Notes: generated from the sequence alone by a model not told the origin. A stretch of DNA of 64,000 nt from Tritrichomonas foetus (GCA_001839685.1 MLAK01001171.1:70035-134034), one strand, 5' to 3'; counted from the stretch's first letter, positions 41,297-52,177 are shown. Program-made: numbers and translations.

Positions 41297-42283
41297 TTGT
41301 TGTTGTTGTTGTTTTCGTTGGATTGGAATAGTTTGATATAAATCTTGGGAAATATTGAGTAAATTCAAATTTATTGGTGCTGATGCTGGAACTTGTTTTC
41401 TTTCTGGTATTTTCATACTGGCATTTAAAAACTCACGATACGAATTAATTACAGTTTCATCTAAATTTGGTAATTTCATTTCTCCTAAAGAGTTACAAAT
41501 TTCATGAATTGATGGACGATTTTGGGGAATAGCGTCCCAGCATTTAATTATCAATCTTGTAAAATCTGATGGTATGGAATCAGGAATTTTTGGTCTGGAT
41601 CCATCAATTATTTTGACAGGCACTTCAGAATATTCATATTCACAAAAAGGAACTTTTTTTGTTAAAATAAAATAAATCAACATTCCAAAACCGTAAATAT
41701 CATCTTTGAAATATTCATCTTGCTGGAATGTCATATGTGGTGCCATAAAATAAAAAGTTCCTCTTGTGACTGGAAACTTGGACAATTTTAATAAATCCAA
41801 CAAGCCAAAAGAAGTCAAAACTGGCCGTAAATCATTGTCCAGCAAAATGTTTGATGGTTCCAATGCTCCATGAGGAATTTTATTATCATGCAAATATTTG
41901 ATCCCCTCTGCAACACCAATTAAGATAATCATTATATTAGTATTACTTAATTGTGAAACATATGAGTCCAATGACATGTTTTTATAAAACTGGTAAACAT
42001 AAGAAGGACGCATCTCCGAATTTAGATCCATAAATGAAAAAATATCATGTTGCAAAAGTGACGGAAATTCTAAAGCTTGAAGTGAATAAGTCACTTTTAG
42101 GAATTGTTTCTGTAATGTTTTGGTGTTTAAAATGTAACTGAACGATTTGACAATATAATATATATCAGTATTCTTTTTTTTAACCAAAGTTGTTGTTGCG
42201 AACGATCCTTCTAATATGCGCTTTGATGCTGTGAATTCGCTGAGATTCGAAAGGTGCTTAATTACTGAAACAGAATCGCTCAT
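37109..42283 (-). CDS. TKL-type pseudokinase / poly-Q / Sel1-repeat protein
   Basis: A 1,724-codon frame that includes an assembly gap. Residues ~10-275 form a TKL-like kinase domain that keeps a beta-3 lysine (YYIVKSF) but has HGALEPSN in place of HRD..KxxN and TSFG in place of DFG; both catalytic acids are missing, so it is a predicted pseudokinase. A Gln-rich region follows: a run of about 20 Q, then many QPQQQI hexapeptides interrupted by 197 N, then a Ser/Pro/Lys-rich linker. The C-terminal ~700 residues contain about 18 Sel1-like repeats (for example DACINLGVCYEKGHGT). Sel1 arrays are protein-binding scaffolds, so a signalling platform is likely. CACTTTTTGA (minus strand) lies about 17 bp before the ATG. 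Confidence 0.85.
40414..40610. other. Assembly gap (197 N) inside 18-bp repeat
   Basis: Unknown bases within the QPQQQI-coding tandem repeat; the reading frame is the same on both sides with the stated length, but true copy number is unknown. Confidence 0.99.
40611..40800 (-). repeat. 18-bp coding minisatellite (QPQQQI)n
   Basis: On the + strand the unit TGTATTTGTTGTTGTGGT repeats nearly perfectly about 10.5 times here, and the same unit flanks the gap at 40361-40413. It encodes QPQQQI on the minus strand inside the pseudokinase/Sel1 gene. The near-identity of units indicates recent expansion. Confidence 0.95.
41231..41315 (-). repeat. CAG/CAA poly-glutamine tract
   Basis: Runs of TTG/CTG triplets (+ strand) encode about 20 consecutive Gln in the same gene, alternating CAA and CAG blocks; likely length-polymorphic. 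Confidence 0.9.
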
Positions 42284-42838
42284 TTCATTAGGAGCTTATT
42301 CAAAAAGTGGAAGTTGTAAAGCATTCAAAAATAAAGAAGAGACAGATTGATATCACATATCTGACATTCATGCATGGAAAATCAATACATTGAAATTGCT
42401 GAAACATTCATTACAAAGTGCATGATAATCATTAATCTTTAATGTATTTCTATAAATAAAAAAGTGGACGAATCATGACATGAATTTTAAAAACTCTAAA
42501 TCATTAATCTTTAAGGTTTGATCCATGTCATTATTATGAAAATTCTCATATTTATGTCTTCAAAAATTGATGATATTATATAGATAGAAAATAAAACTCA
42601 CGTTTGAATGAAAAATGAAAAGTGATAAGAAATTGTTGTGCATCTTATAATTAATATTTTATGTGATTATTGTCTTATATCTAATGACAAATACCAACAA
42701 AAAGTTATTTATAATATTTTTTCGATTCTATCCACATCCAAAATGTCTTTTATGTTTCTCATTAATTGGAAAAAAAAATATAAATATGCTTTGTGATTTG
42801 GTTTATAATTGCTAGTTTGAAAAAATTCCCTTAATAAA
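42284..42838. other. Intergenic region
   Basis: About 555 bp upstream of the pseudokinase gene and downstream of the ankyrin pseudogene. AT-rich; the box TCAAAAAGTG is at 42300-42309. No other feature. Confidence 0.4.
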
Positions 42839-44772
42839 TTAAAAATTTCTTGTTAGAGAAGACTGAGGTCTACTTTTCAGAAGTTCACATATATTATCAA
42901 AACCTTTGTACATAGCTATATCTAGAGGTGTAGAGTGAACATGAGTCATAAATTCCTTGTAAAATCACAATGAATCAAAAATAAGATATGATAACATCAT
43001 TTTCACTATTGACATTGATGTCAGGATGGATTAATAAAAGCTCAACAATTTTATAATTGCCTCTGTAACATGCAATGTGAAGTGGAGACATTTCCTTTGA
43101 AAATTCTATTAAACCTTGACAATTAGAATTCGCTAAAACTTCGGTAATGGTATTAACATCTATCATTTTTTGCTGCAATAAAAGTTTAACAATTTCACTG
43201 TGACCATAAGAACATGCTAAGAAAAGAGGAGTAAATTGAAATTGAATTTCAAATATCCATGATAAGTGGAGGAAAAAAGCTGAAAATGCAATTAAAATCT
43301 CTGTTTTTGAATTAATATCAATATTTTCTTGTTTCAACAAAAGTTCAAGAATTTCAAAATGACCAAGAATACAAGCGCAATGTATGGAAGAAAAATCCGA
43401 ATTATATTAAACCTTATATGAAAATTTAAAAGAATAGTAATGAAATCGAATCATAAATGCAGGATATACTGTTTAAATCGATGTTTTGATATTGAAGAAT
43501 AAATACAAAAATAAAATAAAATGATATTTCTATCTCACCATCAAATAAAACTAAAATGGGTGAAATTTCCTCATAATTCTGCTGTTCTAACTGCTTCAAG
43601 AATTTGTTATATTCAAATGGCTGTGAATGATTATTGGTGTGACTATTTCCATTACAATACAGTAAATCGTAAAGAATATCAATATTATGTGTTTCATTAA
43701 ATATTTTAAAGATATTTGAAAATGTTAAAGGTGGCATTTCAGTATTATTATTTCTGATATAGTCTTGGATGTCTGAACGATAATATTTAATTGATTGAAT
43801 ATAATTGTCATAATCCAAGTGATATATATCTCTACTCATCTTAGCGTAAATATTTTGGCTATTTACTATTCCATCTTCAAGGATATGAATGATATCATTG
43901 TTGCCACCAATAATACAATATTTTAATGACTCTTGAGAATATTCAGCTTGATGAGACCAAAGAAAACGAAAAATATTAATTGAACCAAATGCCATGGAAT
44001 ATTCAAGAAGACTAATTCCATCATTAATATAATTATTAATATCTTTATTATTTTCTAAAAATGATGGTTTTATTCTTCCATTATAATCAAAATTTTCAAA
44101 TCTTGCCACATAATTGAGAAACTGCACTATATCATCTGATTGAATAATTTTCGCTATTTCTTCTTGTGAGTAAATTTTTCTTCGAATTGTATATTTGGTT
44201 TCTTGTCTTTCACTATGTTCGTTATCTTGTAAATAATAGATTTTATTAATTTCTTCTTCCACTATATAAAATTGTGTCATTTGTTCTCTATAAAAGTTAG
44301 GATTCATTTTTTTGATTTCTGGAATGAAATAAATGAATAAATTCTTATTGTCGTTTGCCAAAATTTCATTTTCAATATATGAAAGATCTAAAATTCCTTC
44401 CTCCAACAGGAAAAGTAAAAAATGTTTGTTTTCTTTGAAAATAAAAAATAATGTTGATTGATGAAATGAAGATGCTAGAGAATGTTTTGAAATCAATTCT
44501 CTCAAAATAATGTAAAAACCGTCTATAATTTCATCTTTTTGTTGAATGTTGAAATAAACAGAAAGATGAACAAAGATTCGAAGAAATCCTTCATAAATAG
44601 AAAAATTTGTCGAAATAGAAATCGTTGTGATGAAACACAGCAATTCTTCGATCTCTGCGGAGATATGTGATTCATCACATGATAGAATCGATATCATTTT
44701 CCTCTGAAGATCCCTTAAGGTTTCTATTTCTTTTCTAAGAGATGTAAGACGATCCACTTCCGTTTGATTCAT
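42839..44772 (-). pseudogene. DUF3447-type ankyrin-repeat gene broken by several frameshifts
   Basis: The minus strand starts with a good ATG and a 448-codon frame (44772-43426) of typical trichomonad DUF3447 architecture: helical N-terminus, then ..DGISLLEYSMAFGSINIFRFLWSH.. and ..YCIIGGNNDIIHILE.. ankyrin-like repeats. It stops at 43426. Ankyrin coding then resumes in another frame (..SSIHCACILGHFEILELLLK.. through 42975) and again in a third frame (..STPLDIAMYKGFDNICELLK..) that ends at a TAA at 42839-42841. Each segment is plainly part of one ankyrin array, so at least two frameshifts plus an in-frame stop have accumulated. Alternatively only the 448-residue product is made. Confidence 0.75.
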
Positions 44773-45538
44773 TAAAAATTAGAAATATTTCTTTTTAATT
44801 ATTATTTGCCCAAATTGTGGGTTCTCTCGCTTTTTCAAAAATACATTCAAAAGTGATTACTCGAGTAACTTTTTCTATATATCATTCAATTATTGTAGCA
44901 TCATGAATGATATTTAGATATTTTGAAGAAGGATATTTTCCTAAAATATAACTCGGAAAATAAACTATGTATGCAATGAAGATATTTTAATAAGAAATAG
45001 AGCATTCTTAATTGAATGATAAGGAAAACAACAGAAGTAAAAAGCCTATTGATGAATATAATAATTTGATCTTAAAACATGATTCTATAAAAAAGAAGTT
45101 AATAGATAGAATTCAGCGAATGCATAATAATGCTGATCAAATGTAATTATCTTCATGCAATGTATCAAGAATTGTTCGATGAAAAAAAAAAAATGTAATG
45201 TATTCATGTTACCAATCAGTTCAAGAAAATCAAAATAGAATAAGTCGCTTAATTAAAATTTCTATTTCAATCAGTTGGGAGTGCAAGTATTAACAAAAAA
45301 AGTTTACATATTTATATTTGATCAATATCTCCTATATTAAAAGACGAAATATTGGATAAAATTATTGTATTACTTCATGTTACATTTTATGTATAATAAC
45401 ATGGGAGCGATGACAATCTGTTACTTCGAAGCCATCGAATTATTTAAGGAATATTTCAACTATCATATATATATAAAAAAAAAAAATCAAAAATATAAAA
45501 AGTTATTTCGATTTAAATTAAAATTAAATGTGAAAGTT
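44773..45538. other. Intergenic region
   Basis: About 770 bp between minus-strand genes, rich in A/T runs. A + strand ORF at 45365-45622 overlaps the end of Tudor-SN and looks spurious. Confidence 0.35.
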
Positions 45539-48013
45539 TCAATCGTCTGCATAATCTTCATCTTCATCATCTTCATCATATTCGCCAAATCTTTCTACAC
45601 TAATTTCATGAAGAACGTTTAAAATTTCACTATAATCGTTCTCCAAATCATAATCAGTGTCTGTAAGCCAAACGCTACATTCATCAAGAATTACAGCATT
45701 CAAAGAATTTGCTTCAGGATTTGGTTTATCATACAAAATGACTGCAGGATGTTCTTTGAAATACATTAAATGCATGTAAAAAGCACTCTCTTTGAATTCT
45801 TCAAAAATTGCTTCACTTTCAGATCCAATTTCTTTTTGAAGCTCAAGAAAAGCAAGCTTCACAGTCATTCCTTGAGGTTGAATACTTTCCAAATGATTTG
45901 GAATTTCAAAAATAGATTCAACATCAACATCAATTGTCAAATCAAAATCAATTAATTTAACACGAACATGATGAACATCTTCTGGTTTTTCAACTTTTGC
46001 TCGATAACGACAAACTTTTTCATTAAAACTTTGTATAACACAAACAATATCATTTTTCATTAATTGTCTAGTAACTGGTTGATTTGCTTGCTGGAGCGAA
46101 GTATCTATGATTCGCATATCATCAGATAAAAATTGTACAACAACTTCGCAAACATTCCACATAGCAACAAGACGCACAGGATAAAATTCACCATAAGCAA
46201 GTTCAACATCTAAACGAGATTTATCTGCCCATTTTCCTAACCCTAATTTTACCGCTTTTTCTTGAATAGCGATAAGTTTTTCACTATTTGGGATTAATGA
46301 AGCAGTTCTTCGATGGATTTCAGCAAGACCTTCTTCTAAAAGCAATTCAGCAACATCTGAATATGGAGGTGTTGCACATTTAATATTTGCAATAAAACCG
46401 CCATTTCGATCAACATCAACAATTTCGAATTTAACTTCACGATTCAAAAAATTATTCGCACAAAAAGCAATCGCTTCTTTACCTAGTCGATCATTAGGGG
46501 ATAAAGGCAGGAGACCATTTACAGCAACACGAACCATCAAAAGCTTTGATGGAACTAAAATTGCAAAACGGTTTCCACCTAAAATATCTTCAACTATTCC
46601 TTCCATAGTTTTATTTTTGAATTCACCCAATTTACTACTCGCTACTGACATAACAGTATTTAATGAGTAATCATTAACAACTAATGGATCAACTGGTTTA
46701 ACAGAAAAAACGCCAATTTTATTTTTACTAGCTTCAGTTTCAGCTTTTTTCATTAAATTGAAGCATTCAGAGGGTTCACCACAATAAGGATTTACTACTT
46801 TCGCAAATCCTTCTTTACATAAAAGTTCATTAATACAAACATCATTCAAATAAACAGTTGCAAATAAACGACCTTCTACTGCGCCATTTACATTCACATG
46901 AACGTATTGGCCAATTAACAGTTTCCGTAATCTATCATGGGCTTCAAATCCATACGGCTCTGATCCACCACCAGGAATGAAAGGTGGTGTTTTTATACAT
47001 GAAAATTGAACAATATGATTATCAACAATTATTGCTGCACTACCTAAAATTCGCCTGACTTCACCATCAAAAGAACGAAGATCAATTGGACAATCTGGCT
47101 CATTAGCCCAGATATTTTTCTTCATCGCTTTTGCTTCACATTCACATCGCTCGTATTCTATTGCTGATGGTGAAATATCTGCTGTATTTGGGTTAAATCT
47201 AGCAAGTCCTTCTGATATTAAATTTCTAATGGCACGATCTGATCGATCCAGAATCGTTCCCATAAAAAGTCCTTCGTGGTTGGCAGAACAAAGCCTTACT
47301 TTTGTTGTTCTATGAAGGAAATTTCTGACAGTAAATTGCCTGGCTTCACTTCCAAATTGTGCAGAATTATCTCGTTTCGCTGAAGGTGATCTACACGCTG
47401 CTATTTGGAAAATTATATGCTCATGATTAGGCATCAAAAAAAGGGCTACTGTTGTTCCATTTATGACTGTTTCAACGACGGCATCAAATTTGCTAATTGA
47501 AAGTAATTTTTCGTTATCATATCTGACAGGCAAAGGTCGAATAAAGCCGTTAGGGCGCCAAATTCCAATCTTTTTGGCCTTGGCGGCAGCTTCTCCGGCA
47601 AACAGCGAATTCACGTAGCTGTCCCGTGCGCGAGGGGCTCGAATATGAACCCATCCAGATTCGACGCAGATTAAGCCAACGTCGCTATTATTTCTGGAGC
47701 AAAGGGCAACACGTGTAAATATAACTGGCATTCGACCAAACGCGGGATGTGTTCGAGTTAAATTCGGTTTATTTGTTGGCGGTGATACTAAAACAGGTTG
47801 GCCTATACATAAATTGCGTAAAAAATTCCAGGATTCGTAAGCGTGCGGTTCATCGCGAATTTTACCGTCAGTTTTGCCGTATTTGGGGGCAATAACATGT
47901 TCGAGACAAACATTTTGGATTGGGACAAGCTGCGGTTCGACAAAACGAATAATCATTGAGTCGCCTGATAAAATACCTGATACAATTCCTCGATATGCTT
48001 CTCGGTGACTCAT
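45539..48013 (-). CDS. SND1: Tudor-SN (SND1-like) staphylococcal-nuclease/Tudor protein
   Basis: An 824-residue protein. Four staphylococcal-nuclease-like units occupy about residues 5-160, 170-325, 330-465 and 480-635 (recurrent V..I..GD....V........RL..I..P and ..A..FL.N patterns, e.g. AYESWNFLRNLCIGQPV, AIAFCANNFLNREVKF). A Tudor-type region (~650-800) contains FYPVRLVAMWNVCEVVVQFL and VKLIDFDLTIDVDVESI, and the tail is acidic (..DEDEDYADD). This is the layout of SND1/Tudor-SN (human about 910 residues), a conserved RNA-binding and nuclease scaffold in RNA decay, splicing and RNP granules. The 5' end is strikingly GC-rich (about 65% in the line at 47581) versus 27% at 45601. Confidence 0.88.
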   Translation of the reverse strand: MSHREAYRGIVSGILSGDSMIIRFVEPQLVPIQNVCLEHVIAPKYGKTDGKIRDEPHAYESWNFLRNLCIGQPVLVSPPTNKPNLTRTHPAFGRMPVIFTRVALCSRNNSDVGLICVESGWVHIRAPRARDSYVNSLFAGEAAAKAKKIGIWRPNGFIRPLPVRYDNEKLLSISKFDAVVETVINGTTVALFLMPNHEHIIFQIAACRSPSAKRDNSAQFGSEARQFTVRNFLHRTTKVRLCSANHEGLFMGTILDRSDRAIRNLISEGLARFNPNTADISPSAIEYERCECEAKAMKKNIWANEPDCPIDLRSFDGEVRRILGSAAIIVDNHIVQFSCIKTPPFIPGGGSEPYGFEAHDRLRKLLIGQYVHVNVNGAVEGRLFATVYLNDVCINELLCKEGFAKVVNPYCGEPSECFNLMKKAETEASKNKIGVFSVKPVDPLVVNDYSLNTVMSVASSKLGEFKNKTMEGIVEDILGGNRFAILVPSKLLMVRVAVNGLLPLSPNDRLGKEAIAFCANNFLNREVKFEIVDVDRNGGFIANIKCATPPYSDVAELLLEEGLAEIHRRTASLIPNSEKLIAIQEKAVKLGLGKWADKSRLDVELAYGEFYPVRLVAMWNVCEVVVQFLSDDMRIIDTSLQQANQPVTRQLMKNDIVCVIQSFNEKVCRYRAKVEKPEDVHHVRVKLIDFDLTIDVDVESIFEIPNHLESIQPQGMTVKLAFLELQKEIGSESEAIFEEFKESAFYMHLMYFKEHPAVILYDKPNPEANSLNAVILDECSVWLTDTDYDLENDYSEILNVLHEISVERFGEYDEDDEDEDYADD

Positions 48014-49654
48014 ATTCTATAAAAAATTTCAAAATTTGGCCAATTCGACTGGATATTCAATTTGATGGATAAACTATTCAAATGATTATGACCGTTTACA
48101 TTTCGAGTTTTTGAATATTTAGAAGAACAACATTTCAATGGTTTTTCCTTGAACTATGTTTTTGAAAAAGTGAAATATTAACAATTATTTACATTTATTA
48201 CCGAAATTGAGTAATTAAATGGCCTTTTCAGATAGATTTTTCAATATTTAAATGTTCTGTTGCTTTGAAAAAAATGTCAATTGTTTAATATCCATAAATC
48301 ATGGGTGGATTAATTCTAAATAAAAAAATAAACAGTCATCATGGCTATAATTTTACTTCTATCAAACATTCAATGAAACCACAATTGTGTTCGTGAATTT
48401 ATTAATTTATTTTCATTAGATTATCAAAAACAATAATTGATACATCGACTATTTAAGACAAATATATCCTATATCACTTAAGAAATTTTATAAAAGTGGA
48501 ATTTATTATTTTTTTGAGAATGGAGGATTAATCATTATGATTCCTAATTATCTTTAGGTTAATTTATGGTTAAATAATTTGGCCTGTAGTCTCGAAATTT
48601 CTTTCTTCTGAAATTTTTTAGTTAGTGATCGTCTCAAAAATAATTGAAATCTTTATTCTCTCAAAAAAAAGCTCATATCACTTTCTCATGAAATCTCTTT
48701 CCCAAGTGAAATATCTAAATACATAATTATTTATTTCATCATTTAAGAACCAATCCGGTCTGGATTATCCAGATTGAGAATCATGAATTCAGTCACTTAA
48801 TATAAAATAAATCAAATTGGTGAGGTAATAATTGAAGAACACTTTTTGTACTTTATTGATATTTTGTATCGTTATCCCTGAGTTGATCAATGTTTGCATA
48901 TAATTCGGTTTTCATTTTTCAATTATTGAAATCTCAACTGCACACCTTTTAATTAATATTTGTAATTTTATTATTGACAAATCTCTGAAAGGATTAGCTC
49001 TCAGCAATTGTGATTGAGTAATATTACCATTATTATGCCATGATCCATGAATGCTTCTCTGATATGAACACAAGTTAGAATTTGACGACATATTTTTTGA
49101 AAGAGTTAATTTATTTGAGGTTCAACTCTGTAAAGTATATGAGTTCACAAATCAATTAGTGAAAAATCGAGCAGATTTCCCTTTTGCTGAAGATAAACAA
49201 TTTCAAGACAAATTTGTAATTGAAAGATTCAATTGTCATTGAAAGATTCAATTGTCATTGAAAGATTCAATTGTCATTGAAAGATTCAATTGTCATTGAA
49301 AGATTCAACTTTGCAGAAATATGCATAAAAACACATTAAATTTTCGTTATTTTGACTTTTTGTTGCACCTTAAGTGTTCACGGTAACTGACTATCCTTTA
49401 TTTTGCCTCATAAATTTCCTTTTTCTTTTTCAGATCACCATGATTATGATATTATTTCGTTATTCTCTTTCAAAATTCTGAAATGTAGTTTCTGCTTCAA
49501 TAAACTTTTTGAGTCCACTATTCTTTTTGTTTATTCAAAATATAATTCGATTTTCAATTTACGTTCTCAATGGGTTATTCATTCTCAAAAAGTCATTATT
49601 CGATAAAATTTTACTGTTTTCGAATTTTCAAATATCCTTTATTCTTTCAGTTTA
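48014..49654. other. Long intergenic region with 19-bp tandem repeat
   Basis: The longest gene-free stretch (1.64 kb) between divergent genes. It contains the 19-bp repeat at 49222-49308, AACTTTTTGA at 49503-49512, and CCTTTATTCTTTCAG just before the next ATG. The frame at 49403-49606 has no ATG and is probably not coding. Confidence 0.5.
49222..49308. repeat. 19-bp tandem repeat, ~4.6 copies
   Basis: The unit GAAAGATTCAATTGTCATT is repeated perfectly four times (49222, 49241, 49260, 49279), then an 11-base partial copy. It includes the short palindrome CAATTG. Confidence 0.95.
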
Positions 49655-50782
49655 ATGATTGTCCAACCCCGCCGTTCGATTAGAGAAAAGTCAGATCGTG
49701 GTGATCGCAGAAGCCGTGATAGTCGAGGATCACGAGAAATGAGAAAGAGTCTGCTTGCCCAGTTCTCTGAGAAAATGGACGAGGATGCCAAAAATCTATC
49801 AGACAGTCTTCGCGCAACGAATCAAAACAAAAGAAAAAGAGTCTCCGACTTTGAAGCAGAAAGTGAATACAAGTCTGTTGAAATTATAGATCATGGTATC
49901 ATCGAAGAAACAACAATAACGAAAACAGTGGCGCTCCAGGAGGAGATTCTGAAAAGATTGAAAGCGCTCGAAGCTTTCCAAAAAACTGCATTCGGAGAAA
50001 AAATCGTGGAACTCGAAAACAAAATGACTGAAAAAGGCAATCCAGAAGGCTCCAATCGATCAAATATCAACATCAAAGCTCAAATAGAAGAATTTCAGGA
50101 ACAAATTATGGAAAGGTTAGAAATCCTCGAACAAAGACAAAAAGAACAAATTGGAGAAATTCAAAAACAAAATCAAGATGATTTGTCTCCAAAATTTGAT
50201 GAACTTCACGAACATATAAAATCAAATTCATCATCCATCGTTGAACAGGTTCAATCGAATTCTTCTTCAATTGTTGAAAAAATTGAATCAAATTTAAATT
50301 CGATTGCCAGAATCATTGATAACCTTAAAAATCATCCGCGTGATTATCTTCATCAAATTGCAGCATATCTAGCAATTGTCGAACAAAATAAAAACCAAAA
50401 CAATGAACAAAAGTTGGAAGATGAAAAAACTAAAGAAAAAGAATCTGAATCGAAGCCATATAATGTATTCCTTGAAGGTAATGCTGAAAATCTGCGAGAA
50501 AAAAATGTTGATGAGGAATCAAATAGTAAGATGAAGGAACCTGCTGAAAGACATGAATATATTCAGACACAAGTTAACACTGTCCAAGGAGGAAAACAAG
50601 AATCACAATCATCACATCAACCAAAAATCATTGAAGTAGTTGAAAAGAACCCAAGACCTCAAGAGCGAGCTCCCCGTGGACCTTGTCGTTTTCCATCAGG
50701 TTTCTCAATTTCTGTTCAACTCAATGGTCGAAACATACAATGTCTCCCATCAGTGCAAGTTGTTGTTCGATCATATCCTTGA
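49655..50782 (+). CDS. Coiled-coil protein with basic N-terminus, unrecognised
   Basis: A 375-residue protein. Residues 1-60 are very Arg/Ser/Lys-rich (RSIREKSDRGDRRSRDSRGS), RS-like and probably nuclear or RNA-associated. Residues ~90-225 form coiled coil with three related SNSSSIVE..-type heptads (HIKSNSSSIVEQVQSNSSSI..). The middle is Glu/Lys-rich and disordered. The final ~30 residues (..CRFPSGFSISVQLNGRNIQC..) are more ordered. No family recognised. The ATG follows CCTTTATTCTTTCAGTTTA, a plausible short leader with a CCTTT element. Confidence 0.65.
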   Translation: MIVQPRRSIREKSDRGDRRSRDSRGSREMRKSLLAQFSEKMDEDAKNLSDSLRATNQNKRKRVSDFEAESEYKSVEIIDHGIIEETTITKTVALQEEILKRLKALEAFQKTAFGEKIVELENKMTEKGNPEGSNRSNINIKAQIEEFQEQIMERLEILEQRQKEQIGEIQKQNQDDLSPKFDELHEHIKSNSSSIVEQVQSNSSSIVEKIESNLNSIARIIDNLKNHPRDYLHQIAAYLAIVEQNKNQNNEQKLEDEKTKEKESESKPYNVFLEGNAENLREKNVDEESNSKMKEPAERHEYIQTQVNTVQGGKQESQSSHQPKIIEVVEKNPRPQERAPRGPCRFPSGFSISVQLNGRNIQCLPSVQVVVRSYP

Positions 50783-50905
50783 TTATTTCTATGTTTGAAA
50801 TTCTATTTAAATTATATCGAGTGATTTTTCTCACTTTTCTTTTTGAAAAATAACTATTTTCTTCATAATATGGATAATACTGAAATCGAAAAATAAAATA
50901 TTTAT

Positions 50906-52177
50906 TTATAAATACATTTTCTTGGAATAACTATTTTGTAATGAAACAATTTCTTCATAGGCCTGTTGAACAGTAAAATCTCTAGTAATTTTTTCTATTG
51001 CAAACTTTGTAGATTCCATCAAAATATCAGCTTCATTAGCATGTAAATGTGATGGTGAGTATCTCATTTTCATCATTATTTCATTACGCCCGTTTGTATC
51101 ATTTATTGAATAAGTAATCATTGACAATTTTTTTGGCTCAGTTTTTGCAGGAAATCTAATTTGAATAGTCGCATCGTTAATTCCATTGCGAAGATTCAAT
51201 TGTCCTATATTAGATAATTCAATTGGATTTCCTGTTGAATGATCTTCTGCTAAGTTCAAATTGAAAAGCGAAAGATAATCTCGTGATTTCATTCTTTCAT
51301 CAAAAGACTTTCTCAAATCTTCACCTAATTTTTTCATTGTTTGATTCATATTTGTTGATGCTTTGTTTGTAACACCACTAAAATAGTTACAATTTCCCCA
51401 ATCTACCATTGAAGGTTTTACAATATTACGAAGATCAACTAAAGTGATTATTCCAAAATTATCAATCTTCCGATTAAATGCAGAAGCAGCTAAGATGTAA
51501 CAAGACCACATTTTCTCAGTAAAATTCTTATATAGATTCTCACTTATAGTCTTTTTTGATGAATTCAAGTGAGTATTCATGTATGAATTGACATCAATTT
51601 TTTTACAAATGAATTTCATTTCGCCTTTGGGTTCAGAAATTAGATATCTAGATTTAACATACGTAAGTTCATTTGGATTTATTGGGTGATTTGATTTACT
51701 CATTTCCTTGACTTCTCTTTCACAATAAAAATCAGGCCTAATTGGAAGTTTTGGTACATAAAGCGACTTTCTCTCACCAGTTGAAATGAGATCAAGAAGC
51801 CATTTGAAATATCCTCCATCTGAGCAGAGATGATTTAAAGATAAAACAATATATTTCTCATTATAAGCAAGTGTTCCAAGTGACACATCATCTTGATATG
51901 AATGATCATATGTCCAATCACAGTATTCATTCAATAAAGAATCGGCAGATGACAATTTTGGCAATTGAAGTGGATCTGAGCATTTTGCATTTGCCGATAT
52001 ATAACATTTATCTTCTAATCGAACTCTGAGAGGAATCACATATTTTTGACAAATTTCAATTATTCTTGGTATTTCGTTCGAATTTTCAACTTCAATACCA
52101 AACTGTAGCATATACCTTGAAGAGCTATAATTAGCTTTTTCATATATTTGAAGAGGTCTTTTTACAGAATGAAACAT
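50906..52177 (-). CDS. CAT-fold / condensation-like acyltransferase
   Basis: A 423-residue protein with the HxxxDG signature LSNHLCSDGG-type (LNHLCSDGGYFKWLLDLIS) near residue 125, the catalytic motif of the chloramphenicol-acetyltransferase-like superfamily (BAHD, condensation, alcohol O-acetyltransferase). A VDLRN segment (~255) matches the structural D-x-R region seen in alcohol acetyltransferase relatives. The layout (N-lobe, HxxxDG, C-lobe with ..LSNIGQLNLR..) also fits. It likely transfers an acyl group from a thioester donor to an alcohol or amine; the substrate is unknown. No signal peptide or TM. Divergently arranged with the OB-fold-like gene. Confidence 0.7.
   Translation of the reverse strand: MFHSVKRPLQIYEKANYSSSRYMLQFGIEVENSNEIPRIIEICQKYVIPLRVRLEDKCYISANAKCSDPLQLPKLSSADSLLNEYCDWTYDHSYQDDVSLGTLAYNEKYIVLSLNHLCSDGGYFKWLLDLISTGERKSLYVPKLPIRPDFYCEREVKEMSKSNHPINPNELTYVKSRYLISEPKGEMKFICKKIDVNSYMNTHLNSSKKTISENLYKNFTEKMWSCYILAASAFNRKIDNFGIITLVDLRNIVKPSMVDWGNCNYFSGVTNKASTNMNQTMKKLGEDLRKSFDERMKSRDYLSLFNLNLAEDHSTGNPIELSNIGQLNLRNGINDATIQIRFPAKTEPKKLSMITYSINDTNGRNEIMMKMRYSPSHLHANEADILMESTKFAIEKITRDFTVQQAYEEIVSLQNSYSKKMYL

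Noticed and set aside
45365..45622. 85-codon plus-strand ORF
   Set aside because: Its C-terminal part is antisense to the acidic Tudor-SN tail; low-complexity.
49403..49606. 67-codon plus-strand ORF upstream of the coiled-coil gene
   Set aside because: No ATG start and phenylalanine-rich composition typical of T-rich non-coding DNA.
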